Shown: positions 35,733-49,080, numbered from the stretch's first letter. The stretch is 64,000 nt of DNA from Aphis gossypii (GCF_020184175.1 NC_065533.1:11492695-11556694), one strand, 5' to 3'. The notes: generated from the letters alone by a model not told the origin. Numbers and translations are program-made.

Positions 35733-35996
35733 TTAACACATTGAAGCTGCTGTATTTTCTTTATTCAATAAAGTAATATCTCTAATCAATTGCCTTGTTC
35801 GATTTATGAAATGGAGAGCTAAAAAATAAAATTTAATTTCTATAGATCTCTTTATTGGGTCTAACATCAATAGTATGAGTAAAAAATTAGCAGTTTTGTT
35901 TGTCGTGTTGGATAAAAATTGATGATTGTGTTTACTTTCTACCGCAGCAACGGCTAATTTATACAGATAATAATGAATCCGTAAAACATGTATTAT
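35733..35996 (-). CDS. Open frame of 87 codons without ATG, unrecognised
   Basis: The minus-strand frame is open from just after a TAA (35999-35997) to TAA (35735-35733). Its composition is protein-like: YLYKLAVAAVESKHNHQFLS, a hydrophobic NFLLILLML, then a region containing NRTRQLIRDITLLNKENT. A good acceptor-like tract (TTTTATTTTTTAG) sits inside the frame near 35820, so only the last 28 codons might be an exon. About 35.5-35.6 kb on the same strand shows another short natural-looking frame (SGEDLVKNSDIAVTNYYKSV). The pair may be remains of a multi-exon gene; identity unknown. Confidence 0.28.
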   Translation of the reverse strand: MIHVLRIHYYLYKLAVAAVESKHNHQFLSNTTNKTANFLLILLMLDPIKRSIEIKFYFLALHFINRTRQLIRDITLLNKENTAASMC

Positions 35997-35999
35997 TTA

Positions 36000-38900
36000 A
36001 TATGATTGTATCACTACTTGGTTCGAATAAAGGTGTACCTATTATTGAACCATTTTTTTATTAACTGTGTTTCACATATGGTCCTCTTTCATTTAATTTA
36101 ATATTCTCAAACCTGGATACTTAAGTATAATAATATAAAAGAAGGATTTTAACGAACGAGACTTTGGTTTCAATCATTGATTTTTCCAGTTTTCAACAGC
36201 AATTTCTTCTTCATGTAATTATTGTACTATCTTATTAAATTGAAAACTTTTTTAAAACAGTCCACATTTTCTTTAACATCAAAAATACATAATATAAATT
36301 ATGAACTATGAACAACGATTTTCGTTATTTTATTGTAATTATAAAATGTTATTTGTATGGACTTCAAACTTTTCTTTCTATTACATAAGTTTATTATTAT
36401 TTACTATTATAATAATATGCTAAGTATGCCATTATTAAAATATTATTAAAATTTACTGTATTACATTATTTCTATAAAAAAAAAAAATATATTAAATATT
36501 TTTAGAAAAATAGACCAACAAAATAATTACTTTTTTTATTATACTGTAATAGTTTATATAAAACTCTACATGTCTTATCTCAATTTTTGGATTATCTTAT
36601 GGCTCTAAGTTTTGCAAGCAATAAATAACTTGAAATATAAACATATTCTAATACGTAAATTATAATATATTATATTATTTAATATTATAAGGGTTATACT
36701 TGCAATTTTTCAAACAATATGAACCGTTATGTACTTACCCACATGCACACATATAATATAATAATAATATGTATCTATATACATCTACAGTGTAGATTTA
36801 ACACAATAATAGATGATTTAAAAGAGATTTGAATACATGGTAATTTATAACGCAATTACTTTTAGGTGACCAGTCCATTATCATACATGTTTGTGTCCAT
36901 TTCAAGCCCAACTTATTGTACATTCGAATTTTTCACACATACACTATAACAGTTTTTAAAGGTAGTAAATATACTCGTGTTCATTTAAATATATTTTTAA
37001 TTCAATTGTATATATTATATCGTGTAAATATTAAAATTTCATTAAAATGTACCTACCTAGTTATTTATTTAATATTTTTATAAATATGATGTTTTCGGTA
37101 TCTAGTCACTTTATTAGTTTAATTAAGTTATTAATCTATATTTTATTGAGAATTTTATAATTCTCATTGTTGTATTGTACATTCTTAGTATACTATTAAA
37201 TTGCTTTCTTGATATTATTTTTATTATTTTCATCTAGAACAAATTATATAATACTAACTACCCATATTAAAACCAAACTATTAAATTTGGATTATCAATA
37301 ATTGTTTGATGTAGAAAGAGAAATCTAAAACATATATATTGAAATCAAAACCAGAGATATTTATTGTTCAAATATTAAGTATTAATTAATTTTGTATTCA
37401 TTTAAGGAGTGTTATTATTCACATAAGCTTACATCAATATATGTTATCCCTTTGATATACCTACATGTTTAAATACATGTAAGGAACAATAATTAATTAT
37501 GATATATGTTCCATGTTTGTGCAACAAAATTAGACAACGTTTATTTTACAACGTAACTACAAATATACATGTCAATGCCATACCTACACATAAAATTAAA
37601 CCAATAACACAATATTATCATAAATTATTATAAATACTGTGATACTATTATATTATGAATACAGAATTATTCATGTAACGTGAAATCACTCGTTAGTGCA
37701 AAGTGTTGGATTTTTTGGAAATATTAAGTTACATGATTTTTAATATTATAATTAACTTTTATTTTATTCACCTTTATATTTATTAGTCGAACCACCACCA
37801 ACTTTTGATTTTAAATGACAACGTTTAAAAATTAAAAACTAAATAAATAAAAAATATTTTTTATATTTTTAAGTAAAAGTTTTAATTTTTTCTTTATATG
37901 TTTCCAAAATACAACTTTTCAATACTTCTCAATATATGGTGGTTTTTTTGAGATATTTAGCTGCCGTTATAGTCGGTATCACGAAAATTAAGATTTTAAT
38001 GCCCTAGAATAAAAAATATTATACTTTTAAAATTAATTCAAAAGTACAGAAAGCTTAAATTTTACCATTTTAAACGTATTGTAATATTAATTTTGCAAGG
38101 TACCTATCATGCAGTTTGCACATGGGTGATTTTGGTTATAATACTTTTCGTATACAAAAACCGCAAGAAACTATAGGTAATAAATTCAATATCGTTCGAC
38201 CCCGATATTATACCATTTATAATATTAGTAAATACTGGATGCTACCTACAATAACTTATTGACATATTGTAATGAATTGGAAAACTTGTTTCATTTAATT
38301 CATACTGGTCACTAAATATCCCGCTATAATAATAAACGTATTAAGTAATTGAAACTGTGAAAATTAAAAAGTAGGTAGTATTAAATTAGATTATAGCTAT
38401 TACATTTATTAAAATGAAATATTACTCTACTAAAAATATTAGGTATGCAAATATGTGATATGTAACAATGTTAATATAGTTTCTATAAAGTTATAAATTT
38501 AGTGAGACGAGTATTCAATGAATATTAACCAACTGATAATAATTATAGTACCTATATTATACATTTTATTTAAAATTATTATAGTTTTAATATTTTAAAT
38601 TTGATCTCCAAAATTATGAATGTATTATTAATATTAGCCAATAAGATAACATAATAAAATAGTATTTTAAAATAATTATTTCACTAATAAAATTATCAAT
38701 AAATTCTAATTATCGTTCATGCAACTACGCCCAATGTATTCTATCAGTGTACGCAGACCATATATAAAATATTTGTGTGATATTGGTAAATACTTAAGAA
38801 ATAGGATAATTTGAAATTATTTTGAACTTACTAAAAGAATCGTCATTTAATAAAATTTAACTTCATCATATTATTGCATATGTGCAAATATACACCAGTT

Positions 38901-39790
38901 TTTTTTTTTTTTTTTATAAAAACAATTAAATTTTCTGTCTACTTGATTATAGTTTTCGACTTTGGTAAGAATTCAATTGTATGAGTAAAATATTAATTAA
39001 ATATATCATATATATTTATCAACAATATTAAATGGATAACATGAATACAATCAATTATTTCAATTAAAACTACTATTCAGTGCCCATGACAAAATAAATA
39101 GGTATGTCATCAACAATACGATTTTTGGTTTACTGACACGTGCCACCCTACCCATACATAGACGTGGTTCACCTTATTTCATTGATTGTTAAATTTTAAG
39201 CCAAAATATATTAGCAAAATATTGTAAAAACTAAATTGATATGGAATTTGTTATTTTTATGATATTCTTACTAAGTTATAACCAAAAAATATTTTTAATA
39301 TCACAAATATCTACTCTTCTAATGGCTAGTGTCTTAGCAAATTATATTTTTCATGATGTTTGTGAGAATGTGAAATAAATGAACATCTTGGGGTTAAAAC
39401 CATTAACCTAAGCATGAATACTCAATAGTCTGAACTCTGCAGGATCCGTGGATTAAATAATAAACACACTTAGTACAAGCTTATCACAATCTACTAACTA
39501 ATGATATCACTAAAAATAATCATAATATTATAATGATGGTGTTATGAAGACTGTTTTTAAATTTTTAACCACTAACTTAGATATTTGTTCACGGTTTTAA
39601 CCATAAAATACAACTTCGTTATTACCAGTTAACACAATATTCCGTGGCCTTTCATCCGTGAAAATACACATTGATATTATCTGCAGAGATTAAATTAAAC
39701 TTAAATTATTGGTAACTACCTACTAAGATATGAATGTATTTATAATTATGGTAGGTATAAAATACAATGGTTAATAATCGTTATCCTTTC
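36000..39790. other. AT-rich gene desert
   Basis: No repeat family, gene or RNA was recognised; a T17 run lies near 38900. Confidence 0.55.
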
Positions 39791-40545
39791 GGCTGTAGTC
39801 AATTTACACCAAAGTTGACTCAAAATATTTACAACATGTGTAATTTGCATCATTTTTTTAAAATGCGTTTGTAATTTGCACCTAAATAAAGATATGTAAT
39901 TTGCACCATCCTCAGGTAGTAAGAAATAGAAATTGTAATTTGCACCAAAATTAAAATCGATTATTTTTCGATAGTATTACAAACTTATAAGTTTTATATC
40001 CTAGTATAAATTTAGCTTAGTTTTTATTTATAAAATAGCTGAGCTTATACATATATTGTTGTAAGTTAATATAAAATTGTATTATTTTGAATATAAAAAG
40101 TTAGCCAATTAAAAAAAATATACGTAAAATTAAAAAAAAAACAAATGTATACAATATTGATTTTGATAAATAATCAATAATCCTAATATAACTTAAGCTT
40201 AGTTTATATTTATAAAATAGATGAGCTTATGCATATATTATAATTGTATACTAAGTTTATATAATATCGTATAATTTTGAATATAAAAAATGTTGGCAAA
40301 ATTAAAAAAATTATATGTAATTACCAGATAAGGTGAAAAATCCCGAAAAATTATCATTGTTATTTTTGTCCATTTAGTCTCGACGTCTACGAAGATGCCG
40401 AGGAATAATCGAATATTTCAAAATCGAATACTCGATAATCGAACAAATAAATAATCATTTTGGTGGAAATTACAAATTCTATTTTCGACTACCTGCAGGG
40501 ATGCAAATTATATATCTTTAATTTGGTGCAAATTACAAACTCCCA
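39791..40545 (+). repeat. Dispersed repeat family B, longer copy with internal tandem duplication
   Basis: It begins GGCTGTAGTCAATTTACACC and ends GGTGCAAATTACAAACTCCC, matching the 20.45-kb copy at both ends. TGTAATTTGCACC-type words occur at about 39837, 39868, 39895 and 39934 and reversed at 40527. Two diverged direct repeats of about 150 bp fill the centre (about 39985-40140 and 40180-40325; shared words TTAGCTTAG, ATTTATAAAATAG, TGAGCTTAT, TTTTGAATATAAAAA). Confidence 0.7.
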
Positions 40546-41860
40546 TCTTTTCAGATATCAACGCTATCGAATTGTGTTACCTACAGCCTATCGAATTTGT
40601 TACCTATCTACTTATAAATCTCGATGTCTACAAACGAGAAATACTTACTACATAATCTGAATAACCAGTGACTCTATTACCTAAAATCTATGGTGTAAAC
40701 TACGTTATGGAATAAAATGGACACAAAATGGCTTACTGTCTTGATTTTAGAGTGTAATCTCTTTTTTCCCTTGGGTATAAAAATCATGATTAATTATTAC
40801 AGAACTCACTATAACACATAAACACCATCTGAAACCATCCAACTTTTAAAAGTTATATGTTGTCAACGGATTAACGAAAAATTAAATTTTAAATGTTAAA
40901 ATTCATAATCGAAAAAAATTCTTATTAATTTATGAAATTTATCGTATAGGTTACGATTTAAAAATTGATAGATGTTGCCCAATAAATATGCCTAAGAGTG
41001 AAAAAATAAAATTTTCAAACAATTCTAAAAAAGCATGTATCAAAGATGTTAAAAAAAAAAAAAATGTAAGTATTCACTATTTTAAAAAGTAATGAGTGTC
41101 TTACGTTAAATTAATCACCCGCTGTATATGTGTATTCTGTATAATATGTTACAGATATTACAGAAAATGCATAATTGCATTATTATACAAAATGAATAAT
41201 ATTATTCGAAACGTTTTCTATAATATATGAAATTACTATTTATCTTACAATTATTTCTATTCGATTTTCAATTTTAATTAATGAGTTATTTAATAAGATA
41301 TAAATAAATTATATTAAAAATTTCAAAACATCTTCATAAATTGAAAAAAAGATTTTTAGAAAGTACTGTATAATATACAACAAATTTATAAACCAATATT
41401 AAATATTAAATACATTTACATTAAATTAAGTTGTTAAATTATCGACGATAAAATAACATTGCGGTATATTAGTGCGATATAGATTAACTGCACATCGCAC
41501 TGTTGTCAAATTAATATTCGACTGTGAGGGTAACAATGTAAATACCTATGTAAAATAATATTGAGTTTATGTTCAATGATGTTACATGTATCATTTGTTC
41601 AAAAATTACTTAAAACAGAAAAATAGGTTAAAATAGGTCAAGAAATCGAAAGAATCAATTTTTTTTTAAATATTAAATATATGTTTAACATGCATATGAA
41701 AATCAATGAAATATGTACTTTTTCCCTAAAACCAACGAAATACCTACTATGTATTTTAAATTTAAAATGTTTAAACCTACTATTGTATAATTCGAATTTC
41801 TAGTTTGGCCTGTTTTAAATCAAGAACATATAGAATACAATAAGCAACTTTTAAAATTTC
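40546..41860. other. AT-rich stretch without a gene
   Basis: Nothing was recognised beyond A/T runs. Confidence 0.55.
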
Positions 41861-41869
41861 CGTACCCTA

Positions 41870-42105
41870 CATATTATGTAGTGCACAGGGAAAGCCGACA
41901 GAACCAACGGCGTTCAGACAGGGGGAAGGGAATAATATATCTCAAAAAAACTAGCTAATTTTCGTAAAACATTTCATTTTTTCTATTAATGGTATAATGT
42001 ATAACGACTATAACATATACTATTATATAATAAAAAAAGTCATGAGGGGGTTCTATCCCCCATATCCTCCCGTGCTAACACCTATGAATAGAAGACACCT
42101 GTTTT
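41870..42105. mobile_element. Fragment of an unclassified repeat with GC-rich ends
   Basis: A GC-richer patch (GACAGAACCAACGGCGTTC) at 41.9 kb and GGGGGTTCTATCCCCCATAT (near 42050) then CCCGTGCTAACACCTATGAA near 42075 flank AT-rich filler. The second patch contains the inverted pair GGGGG / CCCCC. It looks like the end of a DNA transposon or Helitron-like repeat; the class is not determined. Confidence 0.3.
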
Positions 42106-42109
42106 TTTT

Positions 42110-45100
42110 TTTTTATTATTATCAACTTAAACTGTTAATGTAATAAAGATTCCTAATACACTCGATAACAGTTCTCATGTACCTATTAAGTTTTATTATC
42201 TTAAAAATAACTAAATATAAATTGTTCGTTTGTTATTTTACTCTGTAGGTTACAAAAATCTTCTACCCGTAAATCCGTGTCATTGTGTTCAACTATATAA
42301 ACATGTTTACAGAGAGACACAAAGTAGTACCAGCCTGCCCTGAGTACACATTACGCACGCGTATGCCCATAACCATACCACAATAAAAACATATTATGCG
42401 TATTTAAAACGGTGAATCGTTTTAACATTATAAACGAAGTGTAAATCTACTTGCTGGATGACTGAATATCAAAATGTATAATGGAAGTAATCCGTACCGC
42501 AACAAATACTAATAAAATACAAAATAATTCTTTTTTTAAAATCTTTTATCAAATATGTTTATAATATACTATATTATAAAATCATGTTTTCTTTGATTTT
42601 TAGTTAAACTCAAAAAATAAAGCTCGAAAAATAACTTCATGGTTTTCATAGACCGCTAAATCTCAGTCGCTCGTTTCATAAAATTCCCGGGTCATAAGAG
42701 ATAATTTTGACGTTGCTCGCCTATATAATATGTTAGGCATTCTATATACGTTGGCCGGACTCTTAAAATATGTAAAATACCCAGCTATTGACTTTGCAGT
42801 ACAAATATAATATGTATTTATAAATAAATGAATCGATTATGTGTAACAAGTAAAAGAATCGAACACGCCACCTCACTGTAAATAGACGCGTGTTGTTAAG
42901 TCGTGTGATGAAGTATTATACAGTATACTAATATATAACATAATTTAGATACTTACGACTATTATAACAACACGTGAAAAAAATGACCCTTATTAATATT
43001 AGTATTTTAAAAATTATAATAGGAGAATAACTTTCTTTATGTTTAATTGTAATACTTTATATCATTATTGATTTATTTAAATTCGAATTTTTATTTTCTA
43101 TAATACCTATATTGATTTTTCAAAAACACTATTAAACCTTTATAAATTATAAATAAACCCTTTCAATCAATAAAGGATTGTTTGTTTTATTATTTTAATA
43201 AAAAAAAAAATCTATCGGGTGTTTTACAGCAGCTTACGTTATACATACAACACATAATGCATTATATTTTAGCCTACTTATTACCTATACCTATATTTTT
43301 TATTAACGTTAATGTTATTAATGTTCTCATTTAATTTGTATTTTTAATTTTTGTTTTCCTATGAAAGAACAATTAGTTATAGATAATAATATTATAAATA
43401 TAATTTGTCAGTTATATCGTAATAATTACATTTTACAATAATTATACAAACAAATAAATTAAGTCCTAAACTTCAACAAGTAATAATAGGTACGTATTAA
43501 CGTATTAATATTTCATTCGAACAATAAACACATTGTTTGAACATTGTTTCTAATAAATCATCAACACTTATAATAATTAAATGGAAAAGTGGATAATGTC
43601 ATACTGACAGCGGAGACAGCCAAACAATTATCATACATTACCTACCTATGCAAATAAAGATAATTATAACCTAAGATATATAAAATTCTCAGAAGTTTCT
43701 TAATTTTTTAAAAAGCAAAAGTGTACAATCATATCTATCGAAACAAAATGTTTGATAAGTGAGTAGTTCGTTATAATATTAATTTATTTATATATTTAAA
43801 AATAAATATTTATTTTTTTCTATTATAGGTGAGCACTAGGCTTGGAGTTTAACGAGTTAAATAATAAGCATTATATTTTGCCGGTTAGTTATAAAGAGTT
43901 TATTGGTGCAATATTAAATTAGAAATATTATCACGTTTTTAAATTAATGATTCAAAGAAAAGTAATTTTCAAACTTTTTTTTAAAAAAAAAAACTATTTA
44001 TCTTCCAGTAAAAATTGTAGATTTTATTTATTTATACGCTACACCCGTACTTTTTGTCTCCGTCTTAAGAGTGAATAACATAGAAAATCTGCGCTCAATA
44101 TTTTACGTTTAGCTTCGTTAACTTTAATACTAGAGTAAATTGACTTATTATGAAACATAATGATAAGAATACTTTATTTATACATATTTATATGCTGGTT
44201 TTTTTACGGTAATTAATTTTTTTAGTGAACTTTGCTTATATAAAAAAAGCGCAATTTAAAAAATGTTGGAATTATCGTAAAAAACCAACGTACGAACACT
44301 TTAAATATCTTTACCATTAAGCTTTATAATAGGTTAATTCACTCTAATATTAAAGCTAACGAAGATAACGTGAACCGCGGAATATAAATTTACTATGTTT
44401 TGAACTAATAAGATGGAGACATTATAAATGAGGGTTAAACCTCTTACTATATTTACGGATCATAAAAAAAAACGGTGTCATCATAAAACCACTAATTTGG
44501 TGAGTTATAGTAGATGCACCTGGCTTGACTTCTCCAGCTTATTTTGATCTTAGTTATAAAACATAAAACAACAGTGACTTAAGCGGCATTAAGGAATAAT
44601 TTTTTTAATAAGCTTTTGAATATTTTGATCACAGATTTACAAATTATTTCATAAATAAAAACCCATAAAAATGTCAATTTGTATAGCTAAGGCTTAAGTA
44701 TTTATAACATGGTTTATCACAAGTATTGGTACTTGTCTGCAAATAGAGTACTATATTAAAGTATATGAAAAATAAATACTTATGAAAGTATTAAGTACAT
44801 TTAAATTAAAACTTTTTTTATTTTAAATCGAATATCAATCGAAAAAAAATTCATGATTTGATTGTATTTATAGTCATTAAAAATAATATTTAAATCATTT
44901 AAAATATTTAAACCGTTATAAGAATATTGCTGCACATTACTATACAGAATGAATTTTTTTCAAAATATTATCATTCATTCTAACTAATTTTTTCATACCG
45001 TTCTACAATACATACAGGAATTGACTTTGAGATTAATAACAGTAATAAATGGTATAATATTTGCCATTTTTGCTGTCAAAATTTAGCTCAATCAATCTTA

Positions 45101-45250
45101 TTACAAATAAAAATGAACCATAAATTAAAATATTTTGACTTACGAAAATTATACACTACTCTATGCGTCTAACATATAGTAACAGAAAAAATACTAATTT
45201 TAAGTCAATAAATTCCAAGCGACTGTAAACAGAATAATAGCTAAATAACC
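42110..45250. other. AT-rich stretch without a gene
   Basis: A small natural-looking ATG frame near 42303-42383 (26 codons) was seen but lacks support. Otherwise only A/T runs. Confidence 0.5.
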
Positions 45251-45289
45251 TAGTAATCACGTCAATATGCGAAAGGCGAAAGAACGTAT

Positions 45290-45700
45290 GTACAAGTACG
45301 GAAAAAAAGTGATTCGTTGTTAATCACCAATCGGTGTACTTATTATTTACCAAGGGAAACGAAAATACGCTTGACCATGACGGCGACGTTTCGTCGATTT
45401 GGGATTAAAAGCATTGAAATGAACGAGTCCGTTTGTAGCCGACGAACACATGACGTGCGTGTACGAGAAAGACGGTTCCAATGTGATGCCATTAGCTCTA
45501 AACAGTTCTCCGATAAAAGAAACGATCTGACCATATTACACCGACTGACGCTCACGGGGGGGGGGGGCGTGTTCTTACGGTAGTAATGATAAGTCGTTCA
45601 ACCAAAGCTGAAGCTCTCTGATGATACACAGTTAGGCGTGTGCAAGCAGGCTAGAAATCGTATTCGTGTGACATGACGTGCGATAAATCTTTCACCCAAA
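45290..45700. promoter_or_regulatory. CpG-enriched block, possible promoter or first exon
   Basis: Local composition is clearly less AT-rich than its surroundings and both strands are open (plus from ATG 45379; minus from ATG 45555), the usual result of low stop density rather than proof of coding. It contains a 12-base G run at 45556-45567, then a coding-like frame at 45706. Confidence 0.25.
45556..45567. repeat. G12 homopolymer
   Basis: Twelve consecutive G in an otherwise AT-rich genome, flanked by CTCAC and CGTG. A copy-number or sequencing error here is likely and would shift either frame across it. Confidence 0.9.
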
Positions 45701-45705
45701 ACACG

Positions 45706-45834
45706 ATGGTTTTTGGGTACGTCGGTGTGGATGAAAATGTACAAAATCCTCCTAAATCTACCGTAAATTTAGGTTATCATATTATATTGTTGTTCGCTAG
45801 TGCGTCGTTTATTTGTGTCGTTGTGAATTTGTAG
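45706..45834 (+). CDS. Small ORF, 42 codons, possible first coding exon
   Basis: ATG to TAG. The first 19 codons (MVFGYVGVDENVQNPPKST) look like ordinary protein and end at a donor-like CTACC then GTAAAT. If unspliced, the frame continues into a hydrophobic tail (HIILLFASASFICVVVNL). It follows a CpG-enriched block that could be its promoter. No family was recognised. Confidence 0.25.
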   Translation: MVFGYVGVDENVQNPPKSTVNLGYHIILLFASASFICVVVNL

Positions 45835-45959
45835 TTTCTCAAAAATACATTTTGTTCGGGCTTCTAATGACTGTAATGAAAACATCGTTTGTTTTTTTTT
45901 TAATTTACAATTGAACGCCATTTGTATTGTACGCTTGAAAGATATTTTCTATATTTGTG

Positions 45960-46480
45960 ATTTAGATTCTGAACACAGAGTGATGAATGTATTAATTCTA
46001 CAATGATATTTGTTTTTTTATTTGTTTTTGTGTCCGTGTACAGCATAATTAGTCGAAATAATGCTTGAATTTCAAACTTCGGGGGTGATTTCCGATGAAA
46101 AAATGAATATCCTTGATTAAAACAAAAAAAACAAAATTAAAAATCTGATGATGTGATGATGGCATTTAAGAAAGTAATTGGTACAAAACTGTAAAAAAAA
46201 AATAGTTTTGTCACAAAATGAGTCGGACTCGCACACAAAGTAAAAATTCCCGTTTTTCCGTCACTTTTTTTTTGTTTTTATCGATTTTTTTGAAAACTGT
46301 TGGAAAATATTTACTTTTTACCACTATAATGCACCAAGAATATTCACTTTGCCATCGGAAACTACCCCCAAAGTTTGAAATTGAAGCATTATGTCGACTA
46401 GTTATGCTGTACACAGACATAAAAAAAATAAAATACACATCATTATAAAATGAATTTGGTTCAGAATTTAAAATTGAAAA
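45960..46480. repeat. Family A copies in head-to-head inverted arrangement
   Basis: 45960-46100 (plus) and 46340-46480 (minus) are reverse complements of each other, for example GTGTACAGCATAATTAGTCG / CGACTAGTTATGCTGTACAC and AATGCTTGAATTTCAAACTT / AAAGTTTGAAATTGAAGCAT. The ORFs here (46211-46486 minus, 46218-46448 plus) are readings of repeat text and are not genes. Confidence 0.75.
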
Positions 46481-46599
46481 ATACAATTCCTATTTCAGGA
46501 AAAAATAATTTATGTTTTTTTTTTTTTTGATAAATAAATATTACATATTTCGATGATTTTTTTCCACAATTATTAACGGTATTTATGTTGGATCTTTTT

Positions 46600-46870
46600 T
46601 ATTAATTACAATTTTTCGAAGAAAATTGCACAATAATTGTGGGGAAAGCTACTTCATGCATTTTTCATGTAAATAAGTTTACATGACATTCGTTTTTTTT
46701 TGTTTTATAAACACTGTAAATAATTTGCAATTTTCACAAAATGTTTATATTAGAATTATCTATGTACAGTTAAATTTTCAACATATTTTGACCTTTTTTG
46801 AGTTATTTATTTATAATACAGACAACTGAAATTATTAGTTTTTCTAAGTATTTTATTTTTTTTATTAATT
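46600..46870 (+). repeat. Family A internal fragment
   Basis: CAAAATGTTTATATTAGAAT and ACAGTTAAATTTTCAACAT then GAGTTATTTATTTAT match the 48.03-48.11 kb sequence in the same orientation. Confidence 0.7.
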
Positions 46871-47314
46871 GGTTTTAAGATAAATTATAAAACAATAAAT
46901 GAGTATTAACACAATATTATAGATCATGCTTAGGTATATCATATGTACTATACTACTATGTAAGTATTCAAACGTGTTAACCTTTGGGTCAATGTGCCCA
47001 AACGTTTCCCACCCATTGTTACTAATGAAGGTTATTGCAGATTTTGTCTAAGGGTGGTCACTCTCAAATGCGTTCGTTATTAAATATAGAATATAACTCT
47101 ATAATCAATGCTTGTACTTACTTATTAATTGAATTAACATTTTATAAATCTGTATTAATTATGTTCAATAAGCAAAATTGATGTGATAAGAAATCAATAG
47201 CATGATGAGGGAATAACTCAACGGCCATCAATAGGTAATATAATTTTAAATTTAAGTTTTAAAGCATGTAGATTAACTAAAAATTCTTATTAAAATTCTT
47301 ATTTCAATCTTATA

Positions 47315-47356
47315 TGAGCCCTGAGGCCCCCCAAACCCTAAATCCGGCCCTGACAA
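47315..47356 (-). mobile_element. Terminus of a CAGGG-type DNA transposon
   Basis: On the minus strand the sequence begins CAGGGCCGGATTTAGGGTTT then GGGGGGCCTCAGGGCTC. A CAGGG start is typical of hAT-like inverted-repeat ends. The opposite end was not found. Confidence 0.35.
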
Positions 47357-47780
47357 TAACATAAACATTTTGGGGAAAGGGTGCATCACAGTATAAAATA
47401 TATAATTTGATTGTGGGGTTCAAATCGTATAAATAAATAATTAAGTAGAAATTTTAATTAAAAATATTCAATGTTAATGCTTAATTATGATGTCCTACGT
47501 ATTCTGCAAAACATACGCTTGAAGATGATTCATTAGTAATCGTTATTGACATTTGACAACAGTTCTGACGAGGACACGTCATACAATATTATACAATCGA
47601 TATTAATTGTATTGGTTTTATTGATATTCTGACAAATGACCAAACGGGCAAGATGAACGAACTAAGCAAATTTACTTATATACTCTTATATTTACTCTTT
47701 GAGTTAATACATATTTATTATTTTACTATTAAATTGTTATTGTTTTTTTTTTATTCTGCTGTGTAGTCAAGCAACCAAAC

Positions 47781-47781
47781 A

Positions 47782-47814
<33 letters not shown>
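47781..47814. repeat. (ATT)n microsatellite
   Basis: About eleven uninterrupted ATT units followed by GTTATTATT. Confidence 0.9.
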
Positions 47815-47879
47815 GTTATTATTTACGCAGTAAATATCATTGACCTTTAATGGTACGTACAAAATCAGGATATTATACA

Positions 47880-49080
47880 GAATAAAAATTTTCTAGTAGT
47901 ATTAAAAGAAAATCGAGAAAAACAAAACAAAAGTGACGGAAAAACAAAAATTTTTACGCAAAACCAGTTTTCGACCAAATCGATTTTTTTACATAATTGT
48001 TACTCAAAAACTAATCCATGTAAGTATTTGAAATTTTCAAAAAATGTTTATATTAGCATTATCTATATACAGTTAAATTTTCAAAATATTTTGCCTTATT
48101 GAGTTATTTATAGACAACTTAAATTTTCTATTTTTCTAAGTACTTATTTTTTTTTAAGTTAGAAAAAAATTTACTGTGTCCAAAAAAACTTGAAAATTTG
48201 ATACAAGGTTTCTTTTAAATTGTGCTTGATTTTTTTAAAAAAAAAATCAAAAATTGTTGTTCACAATTTTTTTTTATAAGCTATTATAGATAATATAATT
48301 AATATTATATCAAAATCGCAAAAATTTGCAAGTTATTTTGTAGTTGAATATTCATAAAAAAATTGTATTTTAAACTAAGGTTAAAAATGTAATACTACTT
48401 TTTCCATAAGTTTTCCTTCAAAGGGCTATAGAGAAAACTCGAAACGTCATTATAAGAAAAATTGTATATGCATTTGAATTTTAAATTTTTACGAAATTGG
48501 GTAACGATAACGATTTATCCTGATACGATATTTGTTATTTTTCAAAAAGAATACCTAAGACGTAGGTACTTAAAAATTTTACCAGTTATTTAAATTAACA
48601 TTCTCTTCGCAAAATTTAATTTTTTAAATACTTCGCTTAATGCAATGCTATTTAAAGGCATTTGAAATATTTGTTTTTGCTTAGTTTTTTTTATACACAA
48701 ATATCGATAAAAATTATTTGGTTGAGTCAAAATACTTGAAAATTTAATACAAAGTCCCTCATAAGTTAGTCTTATAGTAATTTAAAAATTATAAGAATAC
48801 ATAGGCACATTCTTTTTTTTTATTATTATTAGAATTTTAAGTTCAAATATTGCAAAAAATTCCTCAAAATCATAAATATTCGCAAAATATTTTATAGTTA
48901 AAATTTATAAAAAAAAATTTTGTATAAGTAGCTATAATTTCCATAAATTTGGCTAATAAGGAGCTTTTTAGAGCTTTAAATTCTATTTCCGGTCTGTAAT
49001 TTGTGTACAGTCGTCATCAATAGATGTTCAACAAAAATTAGCAAAGTCCGACAATTAAAATTCTAAACATTTAATTATTC
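47880..49080 (+). repeat. Dispersed repeat family A, long copy
   Basis: It starts with AAAAGTGACGGAAAAACAAA (also found, reversed, near 46250-46270) and contains the family's GTTTATATTAGCATTATCTA word and the AAGTTATTTTGTAGTTGAAT word. It extends about 1.2 kb as AT-rich, non-coding sequence and seems to contain two partial repeats of the same body (around 48.3 and 48.85 kb; shared CGCAAAA and TTTTGTAGTT/TTTATAGTTA). Confidence 0.6.

Noticed and set aside
42303..42383. 26-codon ATG frame (MFTERHKVVPACPEYTLRTR...)
   Set aside because: Looks natural but is too short, with no splice partner or promoter beyond a weak TATA-like CTATATAAAC; left as a note.
46211..46486. 91-codon minus ORF and 76-codon plus ORF
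   Set aside because: Both lie within family A repeat text that is shared with non-coding copies.
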